The position numbers and the translations under genes are program-made. From positions 1,451,001-1,515,000 of the forward strand of contig NC_089433.1 in the NCBI RefSeq assembly GCF_026210795.1: 64,000 bases of DNA, given 5' to 3'. Shown here in pieces: positions 1 to 13,100 of this stretch. The first letter of the stretch is position 1, and every line of letters begins with the position of its first letter. Below the pieces are notes generated by a model. It was given only the letters and a program-made list of their open reading frames with translations. It was not told the DNA's origin and did not search any database. Origin of the DNA: Rhizophagus irregularis. Lineage: Eukaryota > Glomeromycota > Glomeromycetes > Glomerales > Glomeraceae.

Positions 1-803
1 TAGTATGTTTTCGTTCACATAATGAACAATATGATGGGACTATTCGTTTAAGAGAAAAGATGTCAGAAAATGTTTCTGATAGATATGAAAGATCAAATAC
101 TTCAATACTGGCTTTTTGAAGCAATTTTTCTACTAGTTTGAGTTTGAGTTTAGCTTCAGTAATTTTGTTATTTGTATCATTACATCTTCTGATTTCTGGT
201 TCTGAAATAACTAAGAGAGAAACTTTTTACGACCTTTGATCTATCATTGGGCGAGCGAAGCATGAAGTTGAAGATTATTCCATTTTTTCTGGTCTTTTTA
301 TTAAACTTAAGTATTCCAAGTATTCGCAAAAAAAATGATTGTTTATTTGCTATATTATTGATAATACTATTCTCCTGAAGAGACACTGAAAGTTTCTTAT
401 AAATAAGCTCAGTAAATATTACGACCTGTGCAATATTTTTAAGTCTCATACCAGTAGTCGAAATATGGCAAGATATTTTTTTCACATCACTATTACTGGC
501 AATGGTTATAGTTTCAGGATCCCACTTCGGGAATATCTCTAAATATACTTTTGTAATAGCACTAATAAGTAAATCTTGTATTTTTTTATCTTTAAGTTTG
601 GATTCAATGCTATTATATACTTTTTGTGGCAAATTGAAGTCAATGATAGGACAAAGTAGCTTATTACCATCAATAATTTTATATAGAAAATGGCCTTCAT
701 GATCTATGAGTATGACTTCTATTTCATCCTCATTGTCCACACCAAGAAATTGCCTTGGCTTAACACTATTATCATGAATTTTATATAGGTATTGACCAGA
801 ACC
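1..803 (-). pseudogene. frameshifted AEP primase-like (PrimPol/UL52-type) fragment
   Basis: The frame is open from just after a TGA at 804-806 down to a TAA at 180-182. The codon at 738-740 is GTG, so no true start is visible and the 5' part is missing. Numbering from that GTG, three motifs fit archaeo-eukaryotic primases: IIDFN (residues 32-36, the usual DxD with Asn in place of the second Asp), KISCHIS (88-94, the Ser/His nucleotide-binding motif) and NKQSFFLR (132-139, the Arg motif). Around 205-230 the frame breaks. A neighbouring frame then stays open to the window edge and contains PSYCSLCERKHT near 10-40, which resembles the Cys/His zinc motif at the end of such primases. The broken frame and the Asn change argue for a dead copy. 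The family call rests on motifs seen by eye. Related primase/helicase genes are often carried by mobile or virus-like replicons, but none of the rest of such a unit is in the window. Confidence 0.55.
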
Positions 804-806
804 TCA

Positions 807-1148
807 AACAATACTAATACAATTCACATTTGAGTTTGTGTAAAGTTTATATTAAAATTTTCAAAAGTTGTGTATTACAGAGGTATTTTCAAAATTTTAT
901 TATTCTACATACCCCCTATTTTTAATATAACCAGTAATTCAATTTTAATAAAATTTATATCATTGGATTCGTCTTAATGAGAAAATTCTAATGATAGTAA
1001 AATCGAATTTCTAGCTTCAATATTGACAGAGTTATGTTATAAAATGTATTTTACTTTAGTATTTAAAGTTTACTTGTGAGTTATATTAGTATTATTCGAG
1101 GTTCTCATTGACCTATATTGGAAGTTTTAAACCCACAATAGTCAAATT
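807..1148. other. A+T-rich spacer, nothing recognised
   Basis: No coding pattern, RNA gene or terminal repeat was seen. It separates the primase-like fragment from the tandem repeat that starts near 1149. Confidence 0.5.
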
Positions 1149-1610
1149 TTTATTGAATTTTTATTGAATTGTTAATTTTCCATAAATCTGAAGTACATAT
1201 TTGAATATTGGGCAAATTTTAGGTTGATTTGTTATTTTGTCCAATTTTTTTTTTTGATTTCAACTAGCATCAATCAGCCGTCAACTAAATATAATAATTT
1301 TTTGCCAAATTTTTATTGGATTTTTATTGAATTTTTATTGAATTGTCAATTTTCCATAAATCGGAAATGCATATTTGAATATTGGGCAAATTAGGTTGAT
1401 TTGCCATTTGTCTGATTTTTTTTTGATTTCAACTAACATCAATCAGCCATCAATCAAATATGATGATTTTTTGCTGGATTTTTATTAAATTGTCTGATTG
1501 GCATCAATCAGATATGCTGATTTATAATGTCAGTCAATTTTGGTCTGATTTTTAGCTGATTTTCCATATGTCCAATTTTTTTAATTTCAATCAGTGGAAA
1601 TTATCATATG
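1149..1610. repeat. tandem repeat, about 165-175 bp unit, two full copies plus a partial one
   Basis: Two successive blocks (about 1149-1315 and 1316-1490) share the same order of segments: TTTTTATTGAATTG, then CCATAAATC, CATATTTGAATATTGGGCAAA, then GATTTCAACTA and CATCAATCAGCC. A degenerate third block follows to about 1610. It is non-coding. Similar TTTGGC/GATTTTT wording recurs near 36830-37030 and 38690-38800, so this may be a dispersed repeat. Confidence 0.6.
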
Positions 1611-2519
1611 AGAAACTGGATATCAATCACCTTTTTTCACATATCTTCCTAACTCTTTTTCTTAATATAATTTTGCTTTTGTATTTACCACCTACATGTG
1701 AATATTTCAGTTAACAAAAAATAGGAGTAATATATTAGTACACAGCTCGTTTACCTTCAAAAAAGGGTTCTGGGAAAGAAAGAAAAGTGAACGCGATTTT
1801 TCTCATAAAATTGGCACATCTAATAATTTTTCACATCCCATCCTGAGTACACCTTCTCAACAATAAAGCCCATGATGCAATCAAATCCAAAATCAGTAAT
1901 TAATCGCTTTGCATTAGAAACACTTAATGAGAGGAAAGACACATATTACAAAAAATAACATAGTGTAAACAAGCATCAAAGCTGAATCAAATTCCTAAAT
2001 AATATATAACCAACTAGCATCTGTGATGAAAAATAAAGGCCATGTACCATACCAAAAAAATCGCATATCAGAAATAAAATCAAGAGCTGAACTAAACCTT
2101 TAAACAATAAATAACTAACAAGCATTCATGAAAAGAAACAAAAGCCAAATACTATATCAAAAAACTCTATATAACAACAATAAAAAGAAAATGGAAAAGA
2201 AAAAGAAGCAATCCAATGGACAAATAAAAAGAGAAAAGGAAAAAGAAAGAAAAGAAGGCCACCGTAACAAATACAAAAATAAGTAACTAGAAAGAATAAT
2301 AACAACATAAGCCACCAAAAGCATGTAAATAAATGAAAAGCAAATACTGCTGTAACATGATGGTAACTAGGTAACAATTTAGCAATAACTAGGTAACAAT
2401 CTAGTAAAACTAAGTTATAATATATATATATTATGACCTAGTTCGGGATATATATTATGTCTACTATATAAGAAAGATAATCAATTAATCATCATTTTGA
2501 AAATCTCATATTATTAATA
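1611..2519. other. A-rich spacer with possible promoter just before 2520
   Basis: No gene was recognised; the open frame on the minus strand at 2126-2377 is a low-complexity Phe-rich shadow of A-rich DNA. Near 2366-2410 the motif AACTAGGTAACAAT occurs twice. A TATA-like ACTATATAAGAAA near 2462 lies about 55 bp before the ATG at 2520. Confidence 0.35.
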
Positions 2520-5143
2520 ATGGTATCAAATGGTTTATCATTTACTTTTTTGAAAAATAAAGAGATACAAGAGGTTTTTAGATTTATTATACCTGTATTG
2601 AAACTTTCAGAACATCATATTATTAGTAATCGTATAATTCGTATTCTTTCCAAATCTGCAAAACAATTAACTCAATTAATTCCCTATAAAAAGTATTTAT
2701 ATTTAAAATATAATTAAAAACTTTTTAAAATATATTTAAAATATACTTAAAATATATTTAATTTAAAAATTGCGAAATACTTATAATATACTTAAAATGT
2801 ATTTAAAATTATTTTAAAATATATTTCTAATATATTTAATTTTTGCCCAAATACTTAAAATATACTTAAATTATATTTAAATTAAAATTTAAGTATATTA
2901 TAGATATATTTTTTACATACTTAAAATATTCTTATAATATATTTCATAATATATTTTAAGTATATTTTAAGTATGTAAAAAATATACTTATAATAATCTT
3001 ATAATATACTTAAATTTTAATTTAAATATAATTTAAATATATTTTAAGTATATGGGCAAAAATTAAATATATTAGACATATATTTTAAGATAATTTTAAG
3101 TATATTTTAGATATATTAAAAATATATTATAAGTATTTTGCAATTTTTAAATTAAGTATATTTTAAATATATTTTAAGTATATTTTAAGTATAATACTTT
3201 TTATAGGGATTGTAGAGTAGATAAAACTGATGTAATTGGTATTACCGCAACTTTTAATGGCTAGACCAATGTGAAACAAGAATATTTTTTTGGAATTATA
3301 TTTATTACTTCATCTGGCAAAATCTTAATTTGAGAGATTAAAGATATTAGCAATTAACGGTCTAAAACTAATGATGTTAAAGTGTTGATTAAAAGTTTAA
3401 TGAATAATGTTGAATTAAAACAAATAAAAATTAACTGCTATATTTCTGATTCTGCTGGAGAGCATGCTACAGCAAGGTAAATATTATTTGATTTTGTATA
3501 TTAAAGGTTATAGATTAATACAATTTATTTTATTTTTTAGATGTCAATTAAGAATAGAATATTCAAATAAAGTATTTTTATCTTATATAACTCATCAAAT
3601 GAATTTGGTTGTAGATGATATTTTCAAGAAATCACTTTAATATAAACAAGTATCAAAAAATGCAGTTCATATTGTAAACTATTTTCATTCTTCTTCATAT
3701 TTCACTGGATTATTAAAAAATGAACAAAATTCATATTATAGGCAAACAATAGCATTGATAACTTTATATAAAACATGTTGGAATAGTTATTACTTTTGTT
3801 TTTACAGTATTTTAAAAACAGAATTAGCCTTAAAGGTATATTTTTAGCAAATCACCTGATTTCTGATGATCATTAATTCCTGATTATTAATAATTGTCCA
3901 TTTTTATTTTTTTATTATTTCAGATCTTAATTACAAAATGTTCATCTGAATGTATTGGAACACCAAGTACTTCTTGAACTGAAATATCTTATTAATGTTA
4001 TAAAACTAATACAAATAATAAAAATAAGTGTTTCCTATTTGATATAATTGAAATTATTAATAATCCAAAGTTTTAGACTCAATTATTTAAACTACAAAAT
4101 TTATTATTACCGATATGTGGTGCATTGAATAAATTACAAAGAGATGTTCTCATTTATATAAAATTACACACTATTTTGGTTAAATAATTAAAATGTTTTC
4201 CTTTCACAAGAATGAAAAATTTGGTAATTGTATAATAGGAAGATTGGAATCATGTTGGACATAGCAGAAACAACCTTTGTTATTACTTTTTCATCCAAAA
4301 TATCAAATTTCAAAATTTAATTTCTCTACTAAAAAGATTTCTTATATACATTTTGAATAGTGGCTCATATATTACTATCAAGTATGGTTTAATAAAATGG
4401 CAACAAGAATTCTTCAGGATTATTTATTATATCAGTGAAAGTTATTCCCTTTTAATCCTGAAACTTATAATCAATTTGAAGAAAATATTATTGATTTCTG
4501 GGAATCTGCAAAAGGATTGGCACCAGAACTTTCACGATTAGCTTTGCAACTTTTTGGAATCTGTGTTAATGCAACTTCAGTAAAGTGTCTTTGGTCAAAT
4601 ATGGGTTTTTTTGCATTTAAAATGCCAAAATTGGCTACATTTTATATATTTACTCGAATGATTTATTGTGTAAAATCAATACTAATACAATTTAATATTT
4701 TGTAGCATAAAAAAGTTTTGGCTATGGCTCAATTGCAAAGTGACATATTATGCAAAAGAAAACATGAAGAAATAGAAATTTCTGAAAGACAATATAAATG
4801 ATTGCATATTGCTAAACCAATACAAGAATATGAATCAGAGGATAATGATAAAAACAATGATGATAGTAAATTTACATTTAATGCTTTTAATGATAGTGAT
4901 ACTGAAGAATTAGAAGAAACTTCTATTATTGATGATTGTAATGTTAATGATACCTTTGAAGAATATGACAATAATAATATTCTTAATCCTGAGCAATGGA
5001 CTAAAATAATTAAAAGTTGGATTGAAATGGTTAATACAGAAAATGATTCAAATAATTTAGATAGCAGAGAAGTTGAGCCTTATGATTTTGAAATAGGAAG
5101 GCATGATACTCATCCAGCAGATAATCCATTAGTTAAATGGTAA
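2520..5143 (+). pseudogene. decayed hAT-type transposase gene
   Basis: Reading across three frames and small introns gives an ordered hAT transposase. The N-terminal piece is 2520-2681. After the foldback insertion come ITATFNG-stop-TNV (normally a GWT motif), then ISDSAGEHATAR before an intron near 3478-3540, then SYITHQMNLVVDDIF, and finally a C-terminal piece with LAPELSRLALQLFGICVNA and an acidic Asn/Asp-rich tail to 5143. Introns ending in TTTTAG or TTTCAG are visible near 3478-3540 and 3836-3923. Several stops replace expected Trp codons (TGG to TAG or TGA). No BED zinc finger was seen upstream, so the 5' end may be lost. It differs from the hAT at 23157-27030 in length and sequence. 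The hAT family is clear; activity is ruled out by the many stops and the insertion. Confidence 0.75.
2682..3208. mobile_element. 527-bp foldback (palindromic) MITE inside the hAT gene
   Basis: The left end CCCTATAAAAAGTATT is mirrored by AATACTTTTTATAGGG at the right end. The two halves pair along about 260 bp, including the landmark AATTTTTGCCCA on one arm and TGGGCAAAAATT on the other. ATT lies directly on both sides (2679-2681 and 3209-3211). Taking the element and one ATT out restores a plausible transposase reading across the junction, so it is an insertion with a 3-bp duplication. Confidence 0.8.
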
Positions 5144-7613
5144 TTACTTGAATTGTTTTTAGAAGCTCCAATTTATATGGTTCAATAATAAATTTTAAAT
5201 AAATAAATATACTGTACATTTTAAATGACGCTAAATGATTATCAAAATAATAAATATATTAATAAATTTTGGCCGGCATTAAAAATTACATGATATAATT
5301 TCAAATGACAAATATCGCTTATCATTTACTCTCCGAAATGACAAAATGACATGTGTCATGTCACTAATGTCATTTGTGTCATTTCATATCACTTCACATC
5401 ACTGATATTTAATAATATCAACTACCCTTTAAAATTATTATACATGCTACCCAAATTCAAAATTGCCAATCCAAAATTCCAAAATTCCAAAATTTCAAAA
5501 TCCCAAATCCCAAAATCCAAATTCCCAAATTCCCAAATTTAAATTCCAAATTATATTGAATTTTGATAACGTATATAAAAATATATAAAAATTACTTCTT
5601 TCAACTTATTTAATCTTAAATAATTATGCTATTTAATTAATAATTCTTCAAAAGTATTACCAACTTGTTAAAAGTATTATCAACTTGTTATTAAATATTT
5701 TATAAATGCTTATAACTTTTATAATTGAGGAATCTTGGATTTTAAGTTATATAAACCTCTTAATACTTTTAAAATGTATGTATATAATTCTGCAGTGAAT
5801 ATATGATATAGCGTTTCTGTACCACTGTAAACCGGCATTAATTTTTTGAAGTTTAATAAAGTGGCCAATCATTGCAATCGCTGCAACGGAAAATTACACA
5901 GCAAATCGTGATGTTACGTCAAATGAGCTGTGTGATACACAAATTAATAACGTGGTTTATATAGTTTATATACAATACATAACAATACATATCGTAAAAG
6001 AATAAGCGATGTGATATGTCGTGTTTGTGCTTAAACAAAAAAATATTACGCACGCGCATAGAATTTTTTTAACAATGGGGAATCCGAAATCTAGAATATA
6101 AGTTTTTATTTATGTATTATAAACCCTTATGTTGAATAATTATTACTTGCAAATAGTATGAGCTTAATTGTTTTAAAAAAGTAAATGAATTACATGATGT
6201 ACTTATAAATCTAAGAAAGAAATGTGTGACTTTAAACAAGGAATTTCTTTATTTATAATTTTAAGCATGTTTATTTAATTTCCACATTGAAATTTCCCAC
6301 ATTTAAAATTTCCGATCTACAAAGCTTTAAAATTTCCTTGTGATTTTTGTCGTACATAATTTATTTTCTCCTGTAAACATAAGAATACCATGGGCCAGGT
6401 AAACAAAATACCTTCTTTGTTTAATCAAGCAATCAATTTCAATTTGAAATTTTTGATGCCAGAATTCCTTATTTTAAACTATAATTAACATAATTTTTTA
6501 AAATATTTCATTCTAAATTTATATTCTTAATAAAATTTACTGTTTCAAGAATTTTTTTTTTTTAAAAAAAAACTTCTATCAATCAAATTTTCCTTTTTTA
6601 AAATGTAATTTAAATTTCTTAACCGATTGCGGTATTTTACAATGAATCAATAAACAAAACTTTTTTTTTTTTTTGTTATTACCTTTTAATATAGGTAAAT
6701 ATAGGTAAATATAAGTAAATATATACGTAAATATACAGAATGGATTATATGTTTATGTAGTATTATATGTACTAAAATATATAAACCCATAAACCAACCC
6801 ATTGTAAAATTCAATTAAATAGCGAACATTTTATTACAGAAATGTATTATTGAAATTTACACTTACATTTTTTGTGACCATATTTCAAACCCATTCTTTG
6901 TTTTTGTTTCGATGATCTTTTATTAAATATGCATTTTTAATTAATATTTTAACCAATCAGATTCTATCAGGTGCAAAAAAATTATTAAATCAAAAATATT
7001 TATTAATCGGAGTAAATAAAAATGGAGATATAATACTTATAAGTAAACAATCTGGCATATAACGTTTATTTTATTTTTTTTTTAATTAATATAAATTAAT
7101 ATAAATTATTTATTGTAATCATAAAAAGGGTACCAGAAATGCTTAAAACTTAGAATATGAGGGCCAATGATATCATTAAATAGTAGGATTAATTGGTTAT
7201 TTAATTACACCATGATGTTTTTTTTTTGTGAAAATTAAAATAATTATATTTTATTTTTTTTTTGTCTGGTATAAGTTTTCCCATGGTAATTGTAAACATG
7301 TACTACAATTTTGTATCGTAAAAAAAGAAAAATATATACAATTTGCATCATACATGACCCTGAATGTCAATTTTTATTAAATTTATTTGCATCATCATTT
7401 ATATGATCAATTTATAAAAACTATTTATTGGGTCCCAATTAATAATGATATTTAACAAAGAAAAAAATATCGACCCACCCATGTTTAAAAAATTTCTTTC
7501 TTATTATTATATACTTTTTAATACTTTTTTTTTTTTTAAATGCTTAAAGGTTTTACAACATTTTTAATTTTATTATTATTATTTATTTTTATTTTATTTT
7601 TATTTATTTTATT

Positions 7614-7644
<31 letters not shown>

Positions 7645-8359
7645 TTTTTTTTTTTTCTTATACAAAAATTCTTAAAACAAAAAACAAAAATTTTTTTTTA
7701 AATTCTTAAAAAAAAACTCTATTTCCGATTATACACTAATTACTTTACAAAAATAAAACAAAGAAAATGTAAAAAAAAAATAAAAATAAAAATGTACGAA
7801 ATATCGAAATATATCTAAATTTGTAAAGAATTAGAAACACGGAATGATTGATGGTAATTTTATGTTGTAGATTCTTTTATTTTTTTTTTTTTCTTTCTTT
7901 CTTCGAATGTAAGTCTGAACAAAAAGAAAAAAACCCGAAATAATATACTTACCGATTTACTTACCCATAAAAAAAAAAAAAAAAAAAAAGAATAAAAAAA
8001 AAAAAAGTACGATCATCAAATTTTTTTTAAAAAAAGTATTATTTGTATTTTTTTTTTTATTCCTTATGTTTACACGACAAGATAGATATAATTCTATTAT
8101 ATCTTATTTACAGAGAGAATAGAGAGAATATTCACTTAAAAAATATAATAACAACAATAAATAAAAAATAAATACGTTTTCACAAAAAAAAGAAAAAAGA
8201 CCCGATAATTACATACTATTAATACTATAAAATAATGCTGGATAAAAATATGATATATATATATATATTTATATATATGTATGTATATATAAAAGAAAGA
8301 AAAAGAAAAAAAAATAGGAAACGAAAAATAATGTTCATAACGTAAACGTTCGATTTGAT
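5144..8359. other. A+T-rich intergenic DNA with simple repeats
   Basis: No gene was recognised. Near 5285-5395 there is a cluster of ATGACA/TGTCAT words forming a partial palindrome. Between 5455 and 5545 a CCAAAATT-type low-complexity tract occurs. A TTTA/TTAT microsatellite runs about 7565-7650, and poly-A and poly-T runs are common from 7500 to 8300. The last few hundred bases should hold the 3' untranslated region of the HMG-box gene. Confidence 0.5.
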
Positions 8360-9547
8360 TTAAGATTGATAAAGATTACCAATTAATTCTTCATTGGCCC
8401 AATCGTTAAGAAAACCCATATCGTAGGTTTGTAATGATTCATCAAGTGAATCTTGAACATTTTGAATATTCTGAACCGGAGTATAATTTTCTGAATCCGA
8501 ACTAACGGTTAAAATAGGAGCAATTTGATCACCATAAACTGGTATATTATCTATGATCGACGCATAAAATGAAGGTATTGTTGTATTAACTTGAGGAACA
8601 TACGTTGAACTTTGAGTCGTTTCCGGTTGAATATTAAAGGAATTTACAGTTGGAAAAATCAAAAGATCGGATATTTCATCGTTTGTGGAATTTTCTGGAG
8701 AATTTATATTATTATTATACGTATGTTCGTTATTCAACGAAGATAATAACCCATTATTTAAATTATTTATTACGTTATCATCGATATGAAATTCTTCATA
8801 ACAATTTAAATCATCTGGTGGTTCGATTTTTGGAGATTGATTTAATGGTATCGAAGGTTCATAATAAGATTCGACTAAATTCATTACATTCATTACAGGT
8901 TGTTCATCCTCAGATATTTGTATTATCTGAGGGGATATTAAAATATTATCTTGAAAGTTCATTTCGGATGAATTTGAATAATCTTGTGTAAATTCAGAAG
9001 TATTATAATTGTTATTATTATTATTATTAAATAATTGAGGCATCGATTCCCATGGTTTAGTCGAACGGTCACTCGTAAATTCATCATAATCATCACCATC
9101 CTCAAAACTTTTACGTTCATCTCTTTGTCGTGGCTGATATTTATAATTTGGAAAAAGATCTTGATGTACAAGACCACCGAGTGTTGCTAATAAGGTATAA
9201 TTGTTTTTTACGTGATCAACTTCATGTTTCCATCGATTCCCGGCAATTCTTGAAATTTCTTTAAAATCGGCATCAGGGTTTTCGTCTTTAATTTTATCTT
9301 GTAAATCTTTTCGATATAAAATAAATGCATTTTGAGGTCGAGTTATTCTACCTTTTTTACCCCTAGTTTTTTTACAAGGTGCGAGTAATTGTTCTAACGG
9401 AATGTGAGTTGGGAAGGTAAAACCTTCTTGAACCATTTTATCGAGGTTTTCATTAATGGAACGTTTTAATTCAGCCTTAAATTGTGGAGTCTCAAAGAGA
9501 TGGACTTGTCTTCTTCGTGAAGAATGTTTTTTTGAAGACTTTGGCAT
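8360..9547 (-). CDS. MATA-type HMG-box DNA-binding protein
   Basis: A 395-residue single-exon protein starts at ATG 9545-9547 and ends at TAA 8360-8362. A basic N-terminus (KSSKKHSSRRR) precedes one HMG box at about residues 68-138: RPQNAFILYRKDLQDKI, then DADFKEISRIAGNRWKHE and the closing NYKYQPR. This is the minor-groove-bending fold of the MATA_HMG class of fungal mating-type-like regulators. Residues 175-395 are Asn- and Ser-rich and acidic, with no second domain, and could be a disordered activation region. AM fungi are known to carry many such genes, so this one need not be the mating-type gene. No frameshift or internal stop was seen, and it is the only clearly intact non-transposon gene here. 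Its expected action in the nucleus as a transcription factor is an inference from the family. Confidence 0.9.
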   Translation of the reverse strand: MPKSSKKHSSRRRQVHLFETPQFKAELKRSINENLDKMVQEGFTFPTHIPLEQLLAPCKKTRGKKGRITRPQNAFILYRKDLQDKIKDENPDADFKEISRIAGNRWKHEVDHVKNNYTLLATLGGLVHQDLFPNYKYQPRQRDERKSFEDGDDYDEFTSDRSTKPWESMPQLFNNNNNNNYNTSEFTQDYSNSSEMNFQDNILISPQIIQISEDEQPVMNVMNLVESYYEPSIPLNQSPKIEPPDDLNCYEEFHIDDNVINNLNNGLLSSLNNEHTYNNNINSPENSTNDEISDLLIFPTVNSFNIQPETTQSSTYVPQVNTTIPSFYASIIDNIPVYGDQIAPILTVSSDSENYTPVQNIQNVQDSLDESLQTYDMGFLNDWANEELIGNLYQS

Positions 9548-10123
9548 TTTTTTAAAGGTTAAATATTTATTTTTTTTAAAAAAAAAAATTTGATCTGATG
9601 AGTAAATTTAGAAGAAAAATAACTCCATTATTTATAGAGATTTTTTTTAAATAATATTAAAAATATTTGGGGATGATGATCTTACTTTAAAATAATATGT
9701 AACGTCGATCATACAAATTCTTCTTATATGTATCACATCTCAAAAGGGACAATGAGTTTATTTCTTTGTAATAGATTGTTTAATATTTTCTATTTTTTAT
9801 AACGAATAAAATTAAAATTCTACTTTACAGTAAGAAAAATTTCACAACTAAAATAGCTTCAATTGTAAAATTCCGAATAAAATGTACGACCAGGGAAAAT
9901 GTTTTTTTCATATTTTTTTTTTTAAAGAATATTTTTTTTTTTCGTTTTGATGATCTTGTACATTAATGAAATAATCTATTAATCGATATTGTGGATAAGG
10001 TTATGTTTGTTATTTAAAAAAAAAAAAAAAATTAAAAATTTCTCGGAACTAATTTCAAAAAAGAAAAAAATGATGGAAAAAAAAAAAAAAATTTTTTTTG
10101 GGAAAGAGAAATAGATTTCCGAG

Positions 10124-10163
<40 letters not shown>

Positions 10164-13100
10164 TAAAAAAAAAAAATTGAGAATTAAATGAACTAAAAGA
10201 GTCCCTTTCGTTTAGTTGAATCAAAGTTTCATTATAATTTTTTTTTTTGAATCTTTTTTTTTTTTTTCAAATTATAATATCCGAATAATGTGTATATAGA
10301 AAAAGGAAAAAAAATGGAAAAGGATGGAAAAAAAAGGAAAAAAAAGGAAAAAGGAAGGAAAAAAGAAGGAAAAAGAAGAAAAAAAAAAAAGGAAAAAAAT
10401 AATATAGTATAATATAATATAATAAAATAAAAATAAATTAAAATAAAGAAAAAAAAAAAAAAAAGAGAAAAATAATAAATTGGAAACATTTAAGATTTAC
10501 TTTTTTTAACAATATTAGAATAATTATTTTAAGATTGTTCAAACAATTTTTGGTTCGGTATAAGCCATATTGCAAATAATTGGTACGAGCAATAATTAGT
10601 CCATGGATTGGGTTTTGTAAAAAGGCCAATTATTGTTTATCAGAGGAGAAACGAAAAATGTATCATAAAACTTACAAGGTTTAACTTTGTTGTTAAACAT
10701 GTCGCATTTTTTTAAAAAAGGAAAACTTTAGATGATCATTTGTTTTAATAATTGGATTATACGAAAGTAAACATATACATTGTTTTTTATTTAAAACAGG
10801 AAATAATCTTTATTGAATGCGGTACAAAATTCCATAAATTTACAAGAACATACCAGTTAAATTTTTATTGTGTTTATTAATAGATAATAAATCCCTTAGA
10901 AACGTTATAATTTATTAATTCTATTTTTAATATTGAAAACAATAGGCATTATTAAAACATAAATTATGTGAACCAAAAAATAAAATATGGTATAGGAAGA
11001 AACAATAATAATAATTCCCGTAATTCCCGGTAATAAATTTTTGTTAAACATAAGATTAAGAAATTTAAAATTAGCAAACTCTCTTAAAAAATTTATTATC
11101 TTTTCCATTTAACCCAAAAAATTTACGGAATTAACTATACATTATTTGAACATAATATATAAAGTTCATATTATATTATGCTCAGATGAAGATTAAGTTC
11201 TGAATGGCATCCAATCTATCCAAATCTTCTGCATTGACTTTCGAATTTGACAAAGTCCGAATTTTAATTTTTTTTTTTTTTTTTTTTCGCGATCTCTCGT
11301 TTAAGAAAGTTTAAAGGACTTCGCCACTTGTGAAAAAATGATGATATAAAACTATATAAAACCGTTAGGACGGAAAAAAATTTCCGCATAAATTCAAATA
11401 AAACATGAAACAATTCTAATAATAGTATTGATGTTAAAAAGACCCCTGAGTAGGATTCTTTAGACATAATTAAATTTTTGAACAAAGGGTTTGAAATTCT
11501 ACATATTGTGTTATCAAATCAAGTTATGATTTGCAAAGATCTTTGTGACGTGATGTGGCGTGGGTATACTTAAACTTCCAATCATATTTAATTATTGCAC
11601 GTGATTAATCATTTTTCTCTAACGTTTTCCTCCCTTTATTACCTTTTTATTATAAAGAATATATATGACCTTTTTTTAAAAGTAATAAAAAAAAAATGAA
11701 ATTTATTTTTAAATCATTTAAACGAAAGAAAAAAATAAAAATAAATTGACGTTCAATCGTAATTGCATTGCATGATATATTTACAATAACCTAGAATTTA
11801 CCCTTGTAATTTGAAACAACCTTTGTTTTTTCCCAGGAAGCGGGTGAACTTACCACATTAGGTTGATTTTTTAAGCTTAAATTCATTATTTTTAGAGACC
11901 AATAATATAAATTGACATTATAAATTCAAAATTTTTTTAACGTGGGATGTACGGTTTGCCACAAGTTTGAACACAATGATCGGAATTTAATTGATTTATT
12001 TATTTTATTTTATTGAACCTAAAAAATTTACAAGGAAATAAACAAACAAATCTTACTTTTACAAAATCTATTTTTAAGAAAAAAGGTTTGAAACAAATTA
12101 ATTGATATATATCCCTAAACATGTTAGAATATTCTCCATTTTTGGTATGTAAATTGATTGCGCCGAACATATTTAGTAAAATATTGTAGAATTTTTTTAA
12201 TTTTAGAATAAACTTTTTTATAATATAATTTTTTTTTTTTAATTTATTAGAAAATATACTTCGTTCTTTTATGGTAAATATAATAACATAAATGAAATAA
12301 AAAAGGAAATAATAATTATAAAGTTATTTTTTCAAAGAAATTTTCAAAGAGTGAATTACAAAGTTTTCTTTTTAATTTTAAAAGAAAAATAATATGGTAA
12401 AGATTTCTTAAAAAATAATACAATCAGGATTTCCTTTTTCGAAATCATCCAATTTAACAATATCATCTATATACAGTATGTTGAAACAAGGAAAATTATA
12501 TTATTTACCAGGATAGTGGACGTCGAAATTGGTACGTTACATTACATTATGAAATATCCGTTCGCTTTTTGCATGTTTCGTATATCGGTTCTTTTTCATG
12601 AAACATTATAATTATGGATTGGTTTAATTCACCAAATTTGTCGAACAGAATTTTTAGGTTGTTGGTTCCGCATTTCATAAAACTTTTTTTTTTTTCAACA
12701 TTGTAAGTGAAACAAAAGATTGTTGTGTAATGTAAATAAATATTATCCCCCGTCTCAATTGTCGGATATTTCATGTTTAATATGTTTAACACGCAGGGGG
12801 TTGTGGGGAAATTTTAGTTTTGTTATAAAGTTTTAACAATTAGATAATATATCTAATTACGGTTGCCAAATAAGGTATTACAGTGTAATTGAATTTCTAT
12901 AGTATAAAAAAAAAATATATATATATATTGATTAAAATGTTATTTCCTAAATCAATCTTTTCATTATGTGAAACCAAAGAATATTGTCTTTTCATTCTAA
13001 TAATAAATTAATTAATCTTAATAAGCTTAATAAGTAATATTTTACCTTAAACAGTACAACAGTGATTCATCTTCGTAAAGATTCTTCATATTTAGAAGTT

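Noticed and set aside
10232-10489. Phe-rich minus-strand open frames
   Set aside because: They are produced by a purine-rich low-complexity tract and carry no domain.
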